Assembly: GCA_014859465.1 (NCBI GenBank)
Contig: JACUUF010000002.1
Coordinates: 19,287 to 83,286, forward strand
Origin: Methyloprofundus sp.
GTDB taxonomy: Bacteria; Pseudomonadota; Gammaproteobacteria; Methylococcales; Methylomonadaceae
Direction: 5' to 3'
DNA: 64,000 nucleotides
The position numbers and the translations under genes are program-made. How positions within the stretch are numbered: the stretch's first letter is position 1; each line of letters starts with the position of its first letter. Shown piece by piece: positions 23,527-33,709 of this stretch. The notes under the pieces were generated by a model, which was given only the letters and a program-made list of their open reading frames with translations, did not search any database and was not told where the DNA came from.

Positions 23527-26185
23527 AAAGTGGTTAGGTGGCTACTCCGTAGGTGAATCGGACAAAAAGGCTAAAAAGTCTTCATTGCTTGATTTGGATG
23601 AACTTACCAGAAAGATTAAAGATTCAATATCTGATTTTTTTGAAGACGACTCATTGTTAAAAGCTCATAACGCTTATCGGTCTATTTTGGGGTTGCCGCA
23701 ATTTAAGTACCTGCTCCCGTACAAAGATTTCCAAGAGCAAAACGAACTGTTTTTACTGGAGGGCAATGGTTTCGATGATGCAGGAGCAGGCATTGTCTCC
23801 AATGGTTTTGTTCTTGAGCTTTATTCCCCACAAACTGGTGCTGATCAAAACATGGAAAGGGTTTTGCAGTCTATCTATCTGCAAGCCCCAAAAGGGACCT
23901 CTATTAGCGTAACGCTGTTTGCTACCCCTCATATAAAGGATCGGATGGTTTCTCGCGCAAATAGTGTGTTTGAGGATTTTGAGCTAGGCATAGAAAAAGA
24001 ACCGTGGGAAGTTAGGAATAAAAACATTTACCGAACCGCCATCAGGAATCGCATAAGCTTTTATCAAAAAGGTGCGTTTGAATCACATGTTGATGGTGTG
24101 CGCGGCTATCTCTTTAAGGACTTTAGAGCGATCATTTCCGTCGTTATGCCGTCAGATGTTAAAAACTCTGGTGCCATAGAGGAAGCCCTTTCATTCAGGG
24201 ATAGTGTGGAGTCAACACTATCATCTGCACACTTAAAAACTTTTAGGTGGGGGCCGGATGATTTGGTTAACTGGGTGTCTGATATGCTAGATCATAATCG
24301 ACTGCTAGACCCTTATCATAATAGAGTGGTCAAGCAATATAACCCAGACCTTCCAACGCTTAACGATAACTTTACTCGTACCTGCGGCATAACGAGCGTG
24401 AGCGCGTCAGAGATCAACCACTCAACGACTGATAGCTGCTTTGTGTCTATGTCGGTGGTTGATTACCCAAAAGACTCTTGGTTTCTCTCCAATATGGGCA
24501 ACCTGGTTGGTGACTTCTTCCAAGGTGCGCTCTCATACCCTTGCCCCTATATGATTACGATGATCGCTGTTTGTGGTGACAGGGCCGCTTTTAAGTCAAA
24601 GGCAGCAATGACTTCGGCCAGAAAAACCCAGCAGCTAGGCTCGCAAGCTGCGAAGTTTATTCCGGGCATCCAAGATGAGGCTGACGAATGGAAATATGCT
24701 GTTCGTGCATTGGATGATGGTGCCACCATGGTAAACATGGGGGTCAAGGTATCGCTTTTTAGTAAAAAATCAGAAGTTAAGAAAAATATCGCAGAAGTAA
24801 CCTCTGTTTGGACAAACAAGGGTTTTACGCTTTACAACGACACCTTTCTTGTCCCTCTTGGGTTTAAGTCTGTTATCCCTATGGGGGTTACTCAGACAGT
24901 TGCTAAGGACTTGGTATCTATGGGGCATGTTGGACCAAAGTTCTCGTCTAACGCCGTTTCTCTATCACCTATGATTGCAGAGTGGAAAGGAACTCCAACA
25001 AACAAAATCACATTGTTTGGACGCCGTGGGCAAATTATGGGGTTTGACTTGTATGACAACGATGCTGGTAACTACAATTTTGCGGTCATAGCCGGTTCTG
25101 GTTCTGGTAAATCATTTTTCTTAAATGAAATTGCCTTCTCTTACCTTTCAACAGGCGGTAAGGTTTGGATTATCGACGTTGGCCGCTCATATCTAAAATT
25201 ATGCAATGTTTTGGGTGGCGACTTCGTGGAGTTCTCTGAGTCATCGAACATTTGCATTAACCCCTTTTCGTTTATCCAAGACATTAATGAAGAAATGGAG
25301 GTATTGAAGCCCCTACTCTCTCAAATGATGACGGGAGACGACAATCGCCTAACAGGTGTTCAACTTGCAGAGTTGGAGCGTGCTGTTAAGGCAACATGGG
25401 ATAAGCATGGGCGAAAAGCGACAGTTACCCTAGTCAGGAATGAGTTGCAGTCTATGTGTGATGACTCAACTCAAATATGCCCTGTCGGGGAAATGGCTAA
25501 AATGCTCTACCCGTGGACAAAGAATGGTATTTACGGTCGGTACTTTGAAGGTGAAGCTAATCTAAATTTCACCAACCCCTTTACTGTTTTAGAACTGGAA
25601 GAGCTTAAGTCTAAAAAAGCGCTTCAGACTGTTGTACTTATGATTTTGATGTATCGAATCACTAATGATATGTATGTTAATCGAGACGGTTCCAAGAAAG
25701 TGGTAATTATCGACGAAGCTTGGTCCCTGATGTCTGGCGGTGATACAGCTGAGTTTATTGAAACCGGTTACCGTCGAGCGCGTAAATATGGTGGCGCTTT
25801 TGGCACAGCAACACAGTCTGTTGATGATTATTACAAAAACGAGGGTGCCTTGGCAGCATTAAATAATGCTGACTGGGTCTTTATGCTACGTCAAAAGAAA
25901 GAGTCCATTCAGCGATTCGAGAAGGATGGCAAGATATCTATGGATGCTTGGAAAAAGCGCACACTCTTGGATTTAACAACAAAGCACGGCGTATTCTCAG
26001 AAGTGTTTGTTAACTATCCTGGTGGCGAAGGTGTGGGTAGGCTTTTTGTAGATCCGTTTACATCCCTTCTTTATTCGTCAAGGGATGATGATTTTCAGGC
26101 GATCAAGGCTAAAGAGGCGCAAGGCTTGTCTACCGCTGAGGCTATTGAGGTGGTGCTAAAAGAGCGAGGAATTCAGATTGTCTAA
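23507..26185 (+). CDS. traC: TraC, VirB4-like ATPase
   Basis: The ATG at 23507 is chosen from AGAGG upstream; earlier in-frame starts lie deeper in traV. At 892 residues it has the usual length. The Walker A motif AGSGSGKSFFLNE lies at about residue 530 and Walker B is VVIIDEAWSLM; the arginine-finger region ATQSVDDYY follows. It powers pilus assembly and substrate transfer at the inner membrane. A TTCCCTG-type site (TGCCCTGTCGGGGAA) lies inside at 25478. Confidence 0.94.
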   Translation: MGVNKIRKWLGGYSVGESDKKAKKSSLLDLDELTRKIKDSISDFFEDDSLLKAHNAYRSILGLPQFKYLLPYKDFQEQNELFLLEGNGFDDAGAGIVSNGFVLELYSPQTGADQNMERVLQSIYLQAPKGTSISVTLFATPHIKDRMVSRANSVFEDFELGIEKEPWEVRNKNIYRTAIRNRISFYQKGAFESHVDGVRGYLFKDFRAIISVVMPSDVKNSGAIEEALSFRDSVESTLSSAHLKTFRWGPDDLVNWVSDMLDHNRLLDPYHNRVVKQYNPDLPTLNDNFTRTCGITSVSASEINHSTTDSCFVSMSVVDYPKDSWFLSNMGNLVGDFFQGALSYPCPYMITMIAVCGDRAAFKSKAAMTSARKTQQLGSQAAKFIPGIQDEADEWKYAVRALDDGATMVNMGVKVSLFSKKSEVKKNIAEVTSVWTNKGFTLYNDTFLVPLGFKSVIPMGVTQTVAKDLVSMGHVGPKFSSNAVSLSPMIAEWKGTPTNKITLFGRRGQIMGFDLYDNDAGNYNFAVIAGSGSGKSFFLNEIAFSYLSTGGKVWIIDVGRSYLKLCNVLGGDFVEFSESSNICINPFSFIQDINEEMEVLKPLLSQMMTGDDNRLTGVQLAELERAVKATWDKHGRKATVTLVRNELQSMCDDSTQICPVGEMAKMLYPWTKNGIYGRYFEGEANLNFTNPFTVLELEELKSKKALQTVVLMILMYRITNDMYVNRDGSKKVVIIDEAWSLMSGGDTAEFIETGYRRARKYGGAFGTATQSVDDYYKNEGALAALNNADWVFMLRQKKESIQRFEKDGKISMDAWKKRTLLDLTTKHGVFSEVFVNYPGGEGVGRLFVDPFTSLLYSSRDDDFQAIKAKEAQGLSTAEAIEVVLKERGIQIV

Positions 26186-26582
26186 TTACTTCAGGATAAG
26201 TGTTTTTTTTCTTACCGGTATTCTTGGGCTGGTTTTGTTTTTTCTAGTGAAAGACGGAATGCCTGCCACCCCTTTTTCCATGGTTAGCAACCAACAATCG
26301 CCCCTGTTTATTACAGTTGATTTTGAGCAGGGATTTTATGACGCCAGAACTTCAGATGTTGCGGTAAATCCTGGTGCATGGATGAGCAGCTACATCGAAG
26401 ATATCTGCTACAAGCGCCAATGCATAATCTTGCAATCAAGTTCTGTATTGGGCGGTGATGTCATTGATGTAAATTCTCTTTATAGAGAAGCCTTTTCAAT
26501 AGAATCGCCTGCTGAAAAGCCAGACCTTGGAACAAACGATATTTTGAACTTTATTGAGATCCTAGAAGGTAAACGAAATTGA
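26178..26582 (+). CDS. TrbI-like small membrane protein, 134 aa
   Basis: TTG start overlapping the traC end by 8 bases. One N-terminal membrane helix (VFFLTGILGLVLFFLV) then a periplasmic domain with FITVDFEQGFYDARTSD and a C-x-x-x-x-C pair. In F the gene after traC in this position is trbI, with the same size and layout, so a TrbI-like role in pilus dynamics is possible. Sequence identity to TrbI is not clear to me. Confidence 0.55.
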   Translation: MSNYFRISVFFLTGILGLVLFFLVKDGMPATPFSMVSNQQSPLFITVDFEQGFYDARTSDVAVNPGAWMSSYIEDICYKRQCIILQSSSVLGGDVIDVNSLYREAFSIESPAEKPDLGTNDILNFIEILEGKRN

Positions 26583-27415
26583 AGTTTTTTCTGGTTTTCT
26601 TGCTTCTCTCCTTACTGGCACCGTTTGCTGTTTACGCAAGCTCTGTTAGCGACTATAGATCAGCTCTTGATTGCCAAGGCAAGGATAGTTTTAACTGGTA
26701 TTGCATTGAAGAGAAGAAAAAAGACGATGTAGCGCCTGAGGAGCCGTTGGTAACGCCAGCTCCGCCATCCGCACCTCATAAGGATGAAGCAAGCCCCTTG
26801 ACCTATGAAGAGGAAATGCTGAATCGGTTTGATGAAATGGTTGAGCGTCTTGAGAGCCTTAAGCGCATTGCCATTGTAGAGCCAACCCATGAAAACGTCA
26901 GAAACTACATTTCGTACCAACTGGAAATTCAAAACAAAGCTGCTGTCTTTACTGATGCGTGGAAGCGTGTTCAGTGGCAAGACCCGGCTCTTGATTATTC
27001 AACGCGATTCACAATGAATAATATCGGTAAGCAAGAAGAGCAAAGGGTCTTGCGTGATGCGCAGCAGAATACGCTTGCCGAACTGAGCGAGCTTGGTTGG
27101 GGTGTTTGGTTTTTTTACTCATCAACCTGCAGTTTCTGTCACAGAATGACGCCCTCTATAAATCTTATCAATAGCCAGGGCTTGTCAGTTTTACCTGTTT
27201 CAATTGACCACAACCCCTTGCAAGGATTGGATATGGGATATTTTAAAGACCAAGGGCAGGCACAAGAGCTTGGGGTGACAATGACACCATCTCTATTTCT
27301 TGTAAACCAGAATACGCGTCTTGTTGTTCCAGTTGCTTTTGGAATCATAAGTTACCAAGAGCTAGTTAGGCGCATTCACACTATTGTAAAAACTGAACCC
27401 GGGGATAATTTTTGA
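26579..27415 (+). CDS. traF: TraF, thioredoxin-like pilus assembly protein
   Basis: TTG start overlapping the previous gene by 4 bases. Signal peptide (about 1-20), a short cysteine pair (LDCQGKDSFNWYC), a linker, then the thioredoxin-like domain with WGVWFFYSSTCSFCHRMTP (CxxC) and GVTMTPSLFLV with cis-proline. F TraF lacks this CxxC; in this one it is kept, as in many other TraF proteins, so redox activity is likely. It acts in the periplasm with TraH and TraW. Confidence 0.88.
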   Translation: MKFFLVFLLLSLLAPFAVYASSVSDYRSALDCQGKDSFNWYCIEEKKKDDVAPEEPLVTPAPPSAPHKDEASPLTYEEEMLNRFDEMVERLESLKRIAIVEPTHENVRNYISYQLEIQNKAAVFTDAWKRVQWQDPALDYSTRFTMNNIGKQEEQRVLRDAQQNTLAELSELGWGVWFFYSSTCSFCHRMTPSINLINSQGLSVLPVSIDHNPLQGLDMGYFKDQGQAQELGVTMTPSLFLVNQNTRLVVPVAFGIISYQELVRRIHTIVKTEPGDNF

Positions 27416-28878
27416 TGAAAAAGACCGTTATTGCAGCAGCTATTATTGCTTCAATGGTTTCACTAAAATCGCACGCTAGTGTTGGTGAGCTGTTTGAGCA
27501 AATGGGTACGGTGACGTCAACAAGCCCTGGCGCGTTCAAGGGTCAGACAATGACGCACTATGTTGGTGGAAGCGCAAGCTTCAGAACTCCTCAGCGAACC
27601 TATCAATTGGCAAGTATGTCACCACCAAGCATTTCTGCTGGATGTGGCGGCATAGATCTTTATGCTGGCTCATTTTCATTCATTAATTCCGATCAATTGG
27701 TTCGGGCATTGCAGAATATTGGCAACAATGCAGCCGGTGCAATTTTTAAGCTGGCCATCGACTCTGTTTCACCCCAGTTAGGTGGTGTCATGGACTACAT
27801 GAATGACCTTTCTCAGAAAATTAACGCCCTCAATGTCAACTCTTGTCAAGCTGCAGAGGGTTTTGTGGAAATGGGTGCAGACCTAGTTAGAGGCAACAAG
27901 ACTGACAACTATGTAACGCAGTGGGGTAGCCGCGTTTCAGGTGTTTGGGATGATGTGTCGAGCGCCAGGGAGAATATTTCAAAAAATATCTCAGACCGTA
28001 AGTCTGCACGCGAATCAGCCAAAAGTGATCCAGATATTGGTGACAAATTGCGACCTGTCAACATTACTTGGGAGTCTTTAAGGGCGGCTAGATATAACGG
28101 TGGAAACACGATTGGTATTGATGACGCTAGGTTAATGGTAACCCTGTTTGGCTCGGTAATTTGCTCAAACCAGTTTTCACCTTCTGATACAGGAGATGCT
28201 GATAGAGCTTGCCTGTTTGAAAGGCCTTCTTTTGATACTTTTTCCGATTTCTTGGTTGGTGATAATTTTGAAATCAAGGCTTCTCAATGCCTTCTTACGG
28301 GAGGATCTGACCAGCAAAGAGCTTGCATGAGTAATGAGTACGCCTCTACCTTAAGGTATGAATATACCGTCCAAGGCAATCAGTATCATAACTTCCAAGC
28401 CTACATTAAAGCTGAGATGGATTTTCTAAAAGACTCTCTAATTAGTCGAGGATTCACATCGGGTGGAAATCTTGATGATGCTCGACTAAAAAGGGCTTTC
28501 GGCATTGTAAATATGTCGCGCGTTCCTGCTTGGTCCTTAATTAAGCTTTCATCAATGGATGCGGTAGGGTCATCATTCTACTCAAATGCTGCTGACGCAA
28601 TAGCAGCAGACATCGCTTATAACTACATTATCTTTTTATCCGAAGCTGTCAGAAGAAGTGTCTATCAAGAGCGTGCCAAAGGCCGATTTACAGCAACCCA
28701 AGATGATCAAGCGCAGCTAGATGCCCAGCTTGCTCACATTGGTGAGGTTGTTGGCTGGTTTGATGGTTTGAGATTAGATGCTCAAACACGTTTTGCTGAA
28801 CTGGGTCAGATATCTGCAACAGTTAGCGCCCTATCATCATCTTTTGAGCACAGAATGGCTCAGATTAACCGGAGATAA
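27415..28878 (+). CDS. traH: TraH, pilus assembly protein
   Basis: The ATG at 27415 (not the TTG three bases earlier) starts a clear signal peptide ending SHAS. TraH features are the N-terminal FEQMGTVTSTSPGAFKGQ, GGSASFRTP and SAGCGGIDLYAGSFSFIN. Cysteines are spread through the protein. It is periplasmic/outer-membrane and needed for pilus extension and retraction. Confidence 0.92.
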   Translation: MKKTVIAAAIIASMVSLKSHASVGELFEQMGTVTSTSPGAFKGQTMTHYVGGSASFRTPQRTYQLASMSPPSISAGCGGIDLYAGSFSFINSDQLVRALQNIGNNAAGAIFKLAIDSVSPQLGGVMDYMNDLSQKINALNVNSCQAAEGFVEMGADLVRGNKTDNYVTQWGSRVSGVWDDVSSARENISKNISDRKSARESAKSDPDIGDKLRPVNITWESLRAARYNGGNTIGIDDARLMVTLFGSVICSNQFSPSDTGDADRACLFERPSFDTFSDFLVGDNFEIKASQCLLTGGSDQQRACMSNEYASTLRYEYTVQGNQYHNFQAYIKAEMDFLKDSLISRGFTSGGNLDDARLKRAFGIVNMSRVPAWSLIKLSSMDAVGSSFYSNAADAIAADIAYNYIIFLSEAVRRSVYQERAKGRFTATQDDQAQLDAQLAHIGEVVGWFDGLRLDAQTRFAELGQISATVSALSSSFEHRMAQINRR

Positions 28879-28883
28879 TCACT

Positions 28884-31800
28884 TTGACATGGGAAATCTA
28901 TAGTTACTGGAATACGGAGATATTTTTTAACGTTTTTCAGGGGATTGCTTTAATTTTAAACAATGCAGACTTCTATGATTTGCTTGTTATTGGCGTTTCC
29001 ATGGGAACGATATTTGCCATGCTTTCTTCTTTTTTATCTGGCAAAGGCTCTCCGATGGAGGTTGTCAAATATGTAATGGCCGGTTTTATAATCTTTTACA
29101 TACTAGTGATCCCAAGAAGCACTGTGACAATAATTGATAAAAGCTTCCTTACACAAGATTCCGCACCAAGAACTGTCTCCGGTGTTCCCACTGTCTTGGC
29201 TTTTCTCGCCCACTCCTCTTCTTTTGTTGGTCAATGGGTTGATGAGCAGTATGGGGCGGTTTTCGGCATGCCGGATGAGCTTCGTGCTGCGGGCACACAC
29301 ATGACAAGAAAAATTCTTCTTTCGACCGTGATGGCTGAGCCCCAGAACGCAAGGTTTTACAATAACATGACCGAGTATGCTCGCGAATGCGTTGGTTACG
29401 ACATTAGCACTGGCTATAAATCATTTGATGATATAACAAATGCTTCAGATACATGGGCAGCACTTGGCGACACAAATAATGCCATTCTTGTAACAATGAG
29501 TCTTCCGCGCACTGGTGGTGGAGTTGACCTGGAAGTAATGACCTGTGGGCAGGCTTACGACTACCTTACACTGGAAAAAGAAGACATTGCGACAACATTA
29601 GAAACAAGGCTTGCTGGTTCCGCCTTCCCTGGCATGGATGAAAGCGCAGCTAAGGTAGCTTATGGATCAGTTTTAACATCCTCAATGGCTGCTTTTATGG
29701 GTGACGCCACAAGCGATATGTCACAACACTTTAGGAATGTAACAGCTCAGAATGTTTTTTTAAAATCCATCGGTGAGCTTGGCGGTGACCCGTTGGCAAA
29801 TGCTAGGGCTAGAATTGGTGTTGAGTCAGGAGCAAACCAAAAAGCCGAGCTTGCCAAGTCATTTGTTTACACGATAACAATAGTGCAGCTTTTGGTTTAT
29901 GCGTTTTTTCCGTTAATTGTTGCCTTGATAATTATTGCTGGCCCAGCCGGACTAAAATCTTTCGGATTAGTGGTAAAGGTTCTTTTTTGGTTGGCCCTTC
30001 TTCAGGCGTCTCAGATCGTGCTTGATAACGTCATCCTGATGAATGCCGCTGCAGAGGCAAGAAACTCCGTTACCATGTTTGGCACGGGGTCTATTAATGC
30101 ATGGGATTCAGCTGGTGGAGTAATTAATGGCATGGAGGATCAGTTGCAAAACGCACTGTTCGCTTCACTTGCTTTAACCTGGGCTCTTATGAGTGGTGCA
30201 GGTTCAATTGGTGGAAGCATTGCGACCGGCTTATTCAGTGGCGCTCAAACTTACAATGAAAGAACAGCAACAGATACAGCCGCCGAAGGTAGAAATAACT
30301 ACGGAGACGTCAAGTGGAACAATAAAAACTTTGACAATACCGCTGGCGCTGCTTATAACACGAGGCCAAGCGCAGACGCAATTGGTGGTGATTATCGGGC
30401 AACTGATGGTGCTGTTAATAAAATATCAGCCGAAGGCAAAACCTCATACCACGGCAGTGATCGAGAGCACAATGTTTCATCGTTTGATACCTCAACAATG
30501 AAAGGCGCATCAGATAACTTTCGAGCGCAGTCAGAGTCTTCAAATGCTTCAGCTATGGAGTTCACCAAGCAAGCTCAACAATCAAGGGAGCTTGCAATGT
30601 CAAGCCTCTATTCTGCTATGAGCAATACAAATGTCGGTGATGCTTACCAGCATGTAACTGGTTCACAAAGCACAAAAGCGTTTGAAGACACTTACACGAG
30701 GGCCAAACAGGTTGCCAGTGATCTCTCTGAAAAATACGGAATTAGTGAGTCTGATGTACTGGCCGGGGTAACCTCTTCATATCGAAATATTGAAGCTGGT
30801 GGCAGCGTTGGTTTTTCAATTGCAGGCACAGGGGCTGCTCTTTCAACAAAAACTGGTACTGATGAGAAGATCCAGGAAGAGTTCAAAAGAGATTATCAAA
30901 AAGCGGTTGAAGAGCTTGTCAAGCAAACTGATACTGAAGGCCGTCAAGAAATGGTTAAGTTTGCAGATTCTGCTATCGACAACCACCAAAACACAACAAA
31001 TATCGGGATGGACGAAACTACCGCGCGTGGATTCCAAGAAAATGCAAAAAATGCCTCAGCTCTTTCTGATGCAGCAAGTGCAAAAAGGACTGATGCGCAA
31101 AGGTTTTCTGAGCTATCTGAGCGTGCTGAAATGGTTTCGCGCAACATGGGTATTGATGTAAAGCAAAGCATGACTGGGCGCGAAGTTAAGCAAATCACCG
31201 ACCATATTCAGAACGGTGATTTCGAGAAGGCTATCCCGTTAATGGAGGCGGCGATTGCTAGAACCGAATTGTCAGGAGGTTTTGGCCCAACCAAGCAGGT
31301 TCCTGTTAATGTTCAAGCCCACAATCAATCCTCTAATGACCAGGTTGATAGTCGCTTTGTCAGTAATCAACAAAATGTTAATCGTCCAACTTATGTGTCT
31401 GCTGATGTTGCTAATCGGCAAGCAGAGGTTGCGGCAAAACATGACAATGCTCAGGTCGCTACACAAATGCTACATGATAACGCTGCCAACAATGCCGCCA
31501 AAATTGCAGGGGGCATTGATCCTAAAACCAAAGATGGCAATGTTCGTGAGGCGGTTGAGGAGCAGCACGATAATGTTAATCGTGCTCAAAGTATGCAGCA
31601 AAAAGAGCAAGAGAGACAAGGGAGGACTTCAGCCCAGGTCTCAGAAGGGTTTAAGCCCCTTTCGCCAGATGAAGAGCAGGCTAATTTTGAGAGAAATCGT
31701 GGCATTATGATTGAGTCGTATGAGAAAAACCTTAGTTTAACCAGGGAGCAAGCGACAGTGATGGTTGATAATGCTCTTCGTCCATCCATGGAGAATTATT

Positions 31801-31910
31801 ATGAAAAAAATAAGCCTATGGTAAGAGAGTATTCACAGGCGCAGCCATCTTCACAGGCGCAGCCATCTTCACAGGCGCAGCCATCTTCACAGGCGCCAAA
31901 AAAAGGCTAA
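28884..31910 (+). CDS. traG: TraG, mating-pair stabilisation and pilus assembly protein
   Basis: TTG start with GGAG 9 bases upstream; the nearby ATG at 28889 is out of frame. 1008 residues: several membrane helices in the first 450 residues (VIGVSMGTIFAMLSSFL, YVMAGFIIFYILVI, the pair near 330-380 and one near 415-435), then a long soluble alanine/asparagine-rich C-terminal domain with helical segments. Family TraG N-terminal. The C-terminus ends in a tandem SSQAQP repeat (bases 31833-31896). In F this protein also acts in entry exclusion. Confidence 0.92.
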   Translation: MTWEIYSYWNTEIFFNVFQGIALILNNADFYDLLVIGVSMGTIFAMLSSFLSGKGSPMEVVKYVMAGFIIFYILVIPRSTVTIIDKSFLTQDSAPRTVSGVPTVLAFLAHSSSFVGQWVDEQYGAVFGMPDELRAAGTHMTRKILLSTVMAEPQNARFYNNMTEYARECVGYDISTGYKSFDDITNASDTWAALGDTNNAILVTMSLPRTGGGVDLEVMTCGQAYDYLTLEKEDIATTLETRLAGSAFPGMDESAAKVAYGSVLTSSMAAFMGDATSDMSQHFRNVTAQNVFLKSIGELGGDPLANARARIGVESGANQKAELAKSFVYTITIVQLLVYAFFPLIVALIIIAGPAGLKSFGLVVKVLFWLALLQASQIVLDNVILMNAAAEARNSVTMFGTGSINAWDSAGGVINGMEDQLQNALFASLALTWALMSGAGSIGGSIATGLFSGAQTYNERTATDTAAEGRNNYGDVKWNNKNFDNTAGAAYNTRPSADAIGGDYRATDGAVNKISAEGKTSYHGSDREHNVSSFDTSTMKGASDNFRAQSESSNASAMEFTKQAQQSRELAMSSLYSAMSNTNVGDAYQHVTGSQSTKAFEDTYTRAKQVASDLSEKYGISESDVLAGVTSSYRNIEAGGSVGFSIAGTGAALSTKTGTDEKIQEEFKRDYQKAVEELVKQTDTEGRQEMVKFADSAIDNHQNTTNIGMDETTARGFQENAKNASALSDAASAKRTDAQRFSELSERAEMVSRNMGIDVKQSMTGREVKQITDHIQNGDFEKAIPLMEAAIARTELSGGFGPTKQVPVNVQAHNQSSNDQVDSRFVSNQQNVNRPTYVSADVANRQAEVAAKHDNAQVATQMLHDNAANNAAKIAGGIDPKTKDGNVREAVEEQHDNVNRAQSMQQKEQERQGRTSAQVSEGFKPLSPDEEQANFERNRGIMIESYEKNLSLTREQATVMVDNALRPSMENYYEKNKPMVREYSQAQPSSQAQPSSQAQPSSQAPKKG
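31833..31896 (+). repeat. 18-bp tandem repeat at the traG 3' end
   Basis: TCACAGGCGCAGCCATCT occurs three times exactly plus a 10-base partial copy. It encodes SQAQPS repeats and is likely to vary in number between isolates by slippage. Confidence 0.9.
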
Positions 31911-31957
31911 AAATCAAAAGCACCTTGTATAATTAAGAAAAATTTGCGAGGTGTGTC

Positions 31958-32347
31958 ATGTCTAAATTAAAAGCTTTGCCAAACGACTGGGATTTAATTA
32001 GAGAGTCCGATGAGTCAAAAATCAAACCTGTAAAATCAGATTTCCCAGACAGGTCTGAACAAGAGTTCCAGTCTGCAATAGGCGTGATGGCTGGAGTTTT
32101 GGTGGCATCTATTACTGTCGGTGTATTATTTTTTGGCTACGAAGTCTCTAGTTTTGGTGCATCTATCATCTATTTGATTTTGGCGATCATTTTTTGGGTG
32201 TTGCACGGTGCTACGGTTGACCAAAACTTCACCCTTGATCAAGGTGGCGGGAATCCTGTGTTTGATATGAATGACTCTGGTCCAACAAGAGCTGGAACTA
32301 GCGAGGCTGGCACCTCTCTATACCCAACGGGTAGCCTTTCGGATTAA
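31958..32347 (+). CDS. Hypothetical two-helix membrane protein, 129 aa
   Basis: Two adjacent hydrophobic helices (AIGVMAGVLVASITVGVLFFG and GASIIYLILAIIFWVL) between a charged N-terminal segment and a polar C-terminal tail. No family was recognised. Placed directly after traG, it could be an entry-exclusion protein like TraS, which also follows traG in F; that is inference from position. Confidence 0.55.
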   Translation: MSKLKALPNDWDLIRESDESKIKPVKSDFPDRSEQEFQSAIGVMAGVLVASITVGVLFFGYEVSSFGASIIYLILAIIFWVLHGATVDQNFTLDQGGGNPVFDMNDSGPTRAGTSEAGTSLYPTGSLSD

Positions 32348-32353
32348 CCCAAA

Positions 32354-32390
32354 GCCAATTTCCAAGACCTCCTTTCCTGGTAAAGGAGGT
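32354..32390 (+). promoter_or_regulatory. Leader hairpin element upstream of the S26 peptidase
   Basis: GCCAATTTCCAAG leads into ACCTCCTTT (32367-32375), which pairs perfectly with AAAGGAGGT (32382-32390). The 3' arm is the Shine-Dalgarno for the ATG at 32398, so translation should depend on opening this stem. Confidence 0.65.
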
Positions 32391-32397
32391 GCTTTTA

Positions 32398-32970
32398 ATG
32401 CAACAAAATCTTTCTACACAAAACACAAATCACACAGGCTTAACACTAAAAAGCAGGCTGAATAGCTTCTTTAATCGTCCGCTCGTTTTTTATCCGGTGC
32501 TATTTTTCTTTTTAGCCTATCTGGCGTTTTCATACCTCTTTTCTTTTGGTATTAATTTCACCCACTCACTGCCATACAAGTATTTCATTTTCGCAAAGCA
32601 CTTTGATGTCAAAGACCTTGAGCGTGAAGACATAGTTAAAGCCAGGTACCTCAATGGTTATGCCTTTGAGCAAGGTTCATTATTTGTAAAACGTATCGGC
32701 GGAATGCCTGGAGACGAGATCACCCATATTGGCCAAGATGTTTATATAAACGGCAAGCATATAGGTACAGCGAAGCTATTTGGTGGGATCAATCAAGATG
32801 GCGATCCTCTGGATATGTCTGAACCGGGTGTCATTCCCAATAACTACTACTTCCTTTATACCTCGCATCCAGACTCATTTGACAGTCGATATAGGTACTT
32901 AGGCCTGGTGCATGAGCGATGGATAAAAGGAAAGTCGCTAATCGGTTTTGGCGCACAGGAGGAGCTTTAA
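32398..32970 (+). CDS. S26-family signal peptidase (TraF/TrhF-type)
   Basis: The ATG at 32398 is set by AAAGGAGGT. One membrane helix (about 25-45) precedes the catalytic domain with the serine in THSLPYKYF, the general-base lysine in FVKRIGGMPGD and the downstream DSRYRYLGLV box. TrhF/TraF-type peptidases mature conjugative pilins or other transfer proteins and often sit beside traW. Confidence 0.88.
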   Translation: MQQNLSTQNTNHTGLTLKSRLNSFFNRPLVFYPVLFFFLAYLAFSYLFSFGINFTHSLPYKYFIFAKHFDVKDLEREDIVKARYLNGYAFEQGSLFVKRIGGMPGDEITHIGQDVYINGKHIGTAKLFGGINQDGDPLDMSEPGVIPNNYYFLYTSHPDSFDSRYRYLGLVHERWIKGKSLIGFGAQEEL

Positions 32971-33708
32971 TTGAAGTCTGAATTCAAACACAAGAAAAAA
33001 GATACCTGCAAGCCCACAGGGCTGGGTTCGTTCCAGTCCTTTTTGTTCTTGCTTGTTGTTGCCGTCGTTATTGGCGCGCTTTTAATTGATCGTCAAGCCC
33101 ATGCATCGATTCACCCTCAGCCAATTGGGACGATTTATGAGATCAAGGAAACCTCTTTACTGGAGGTAATTATGGCTCGACTGCACCACCTAAAGGAAAC
33201 CGGTGAAATGGATCAAATGCAGGAAGAGTTTACCGGCAGAGCTTTAAACACAATAAAAAACCCGCCGGGCGTTAACTTACCAAGGGCTGACTACACTCGC
33301 TCAAAATATTACGACCCATCCATAACGTTCAACGAGGACATTCTTTTACCTGACGGGGAAATCTTGCACCCAGCCGGGACAAGGGTTAATCCACTGAGGG
33401 TAAGAGGTCTATCAAAGCGCCTTATCTTTATAGACCAGCGTGATCAAGAGCAAGTCGCCTGGGCTTATGATCGCTACATGGAGTCGATGTGGCGTGACAA
33501 GGTTATCTTGGTTGCCGGTAGCTATATTGATCTTATGAATGAATGGAAACAGCCTGTTTATTTTGACCAGCTTGGTGTTGGAGCCAGTGCTGATGTCACG
33601 GGAACCCCGAAGCGCGAAACCATGGTCAGGCGCTTCAATATCCAGTCCTTACCCGCAATTATTTATCAGGAAGGAGATTTTTTAAGAATTGATGAGGTGC
33701 AAATTTAG
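32971..33708 (+). CDS. traW: TraW, pilus assembly protein
   Basis: TTG start directly after the peptidase stop, with AGGAGGAGC upstream. Membrane/signal segment at about 25-42, then TraW features: IGTIYEIKETSLLEVIMARL, DYTRSKYYDPSITFNEDILL, RLIFIDQRDQEQVAWA and FNIQSLPAIIYQEGDFLRI (thioredoxin-like TrbC-interacting part). Periplasmic. Confidence 0.92.
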   Translation: MKSEFKHKKKDTCKPTGLGSFQSFLFLLVVAVVIGALLIDRQAHASIHPQPIGTIYEIKETSLLEVIMARLHHLKETGEMDQMQEEFTGRALNTIKNPPGVNLPRADYTRSKYYDPSITFNEDILLPDGEILHPAGTRVNPLRVRGLSKRLIFIDQRDQEQVAWAYDRYMESMWRDKVILVAGSYIDLMNEWKQPVYFDQLGVGASADVTGTPKRETMVRRFNIQSLPAIIYQEGDFLRIDEVQI

Positions 33709-33709
33709 A

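Noticed and set aside
26178..26582. Firm trbI name
   Set aside because: Size, membrane helix and position fit, but I cannot see a convincing sequence signature.
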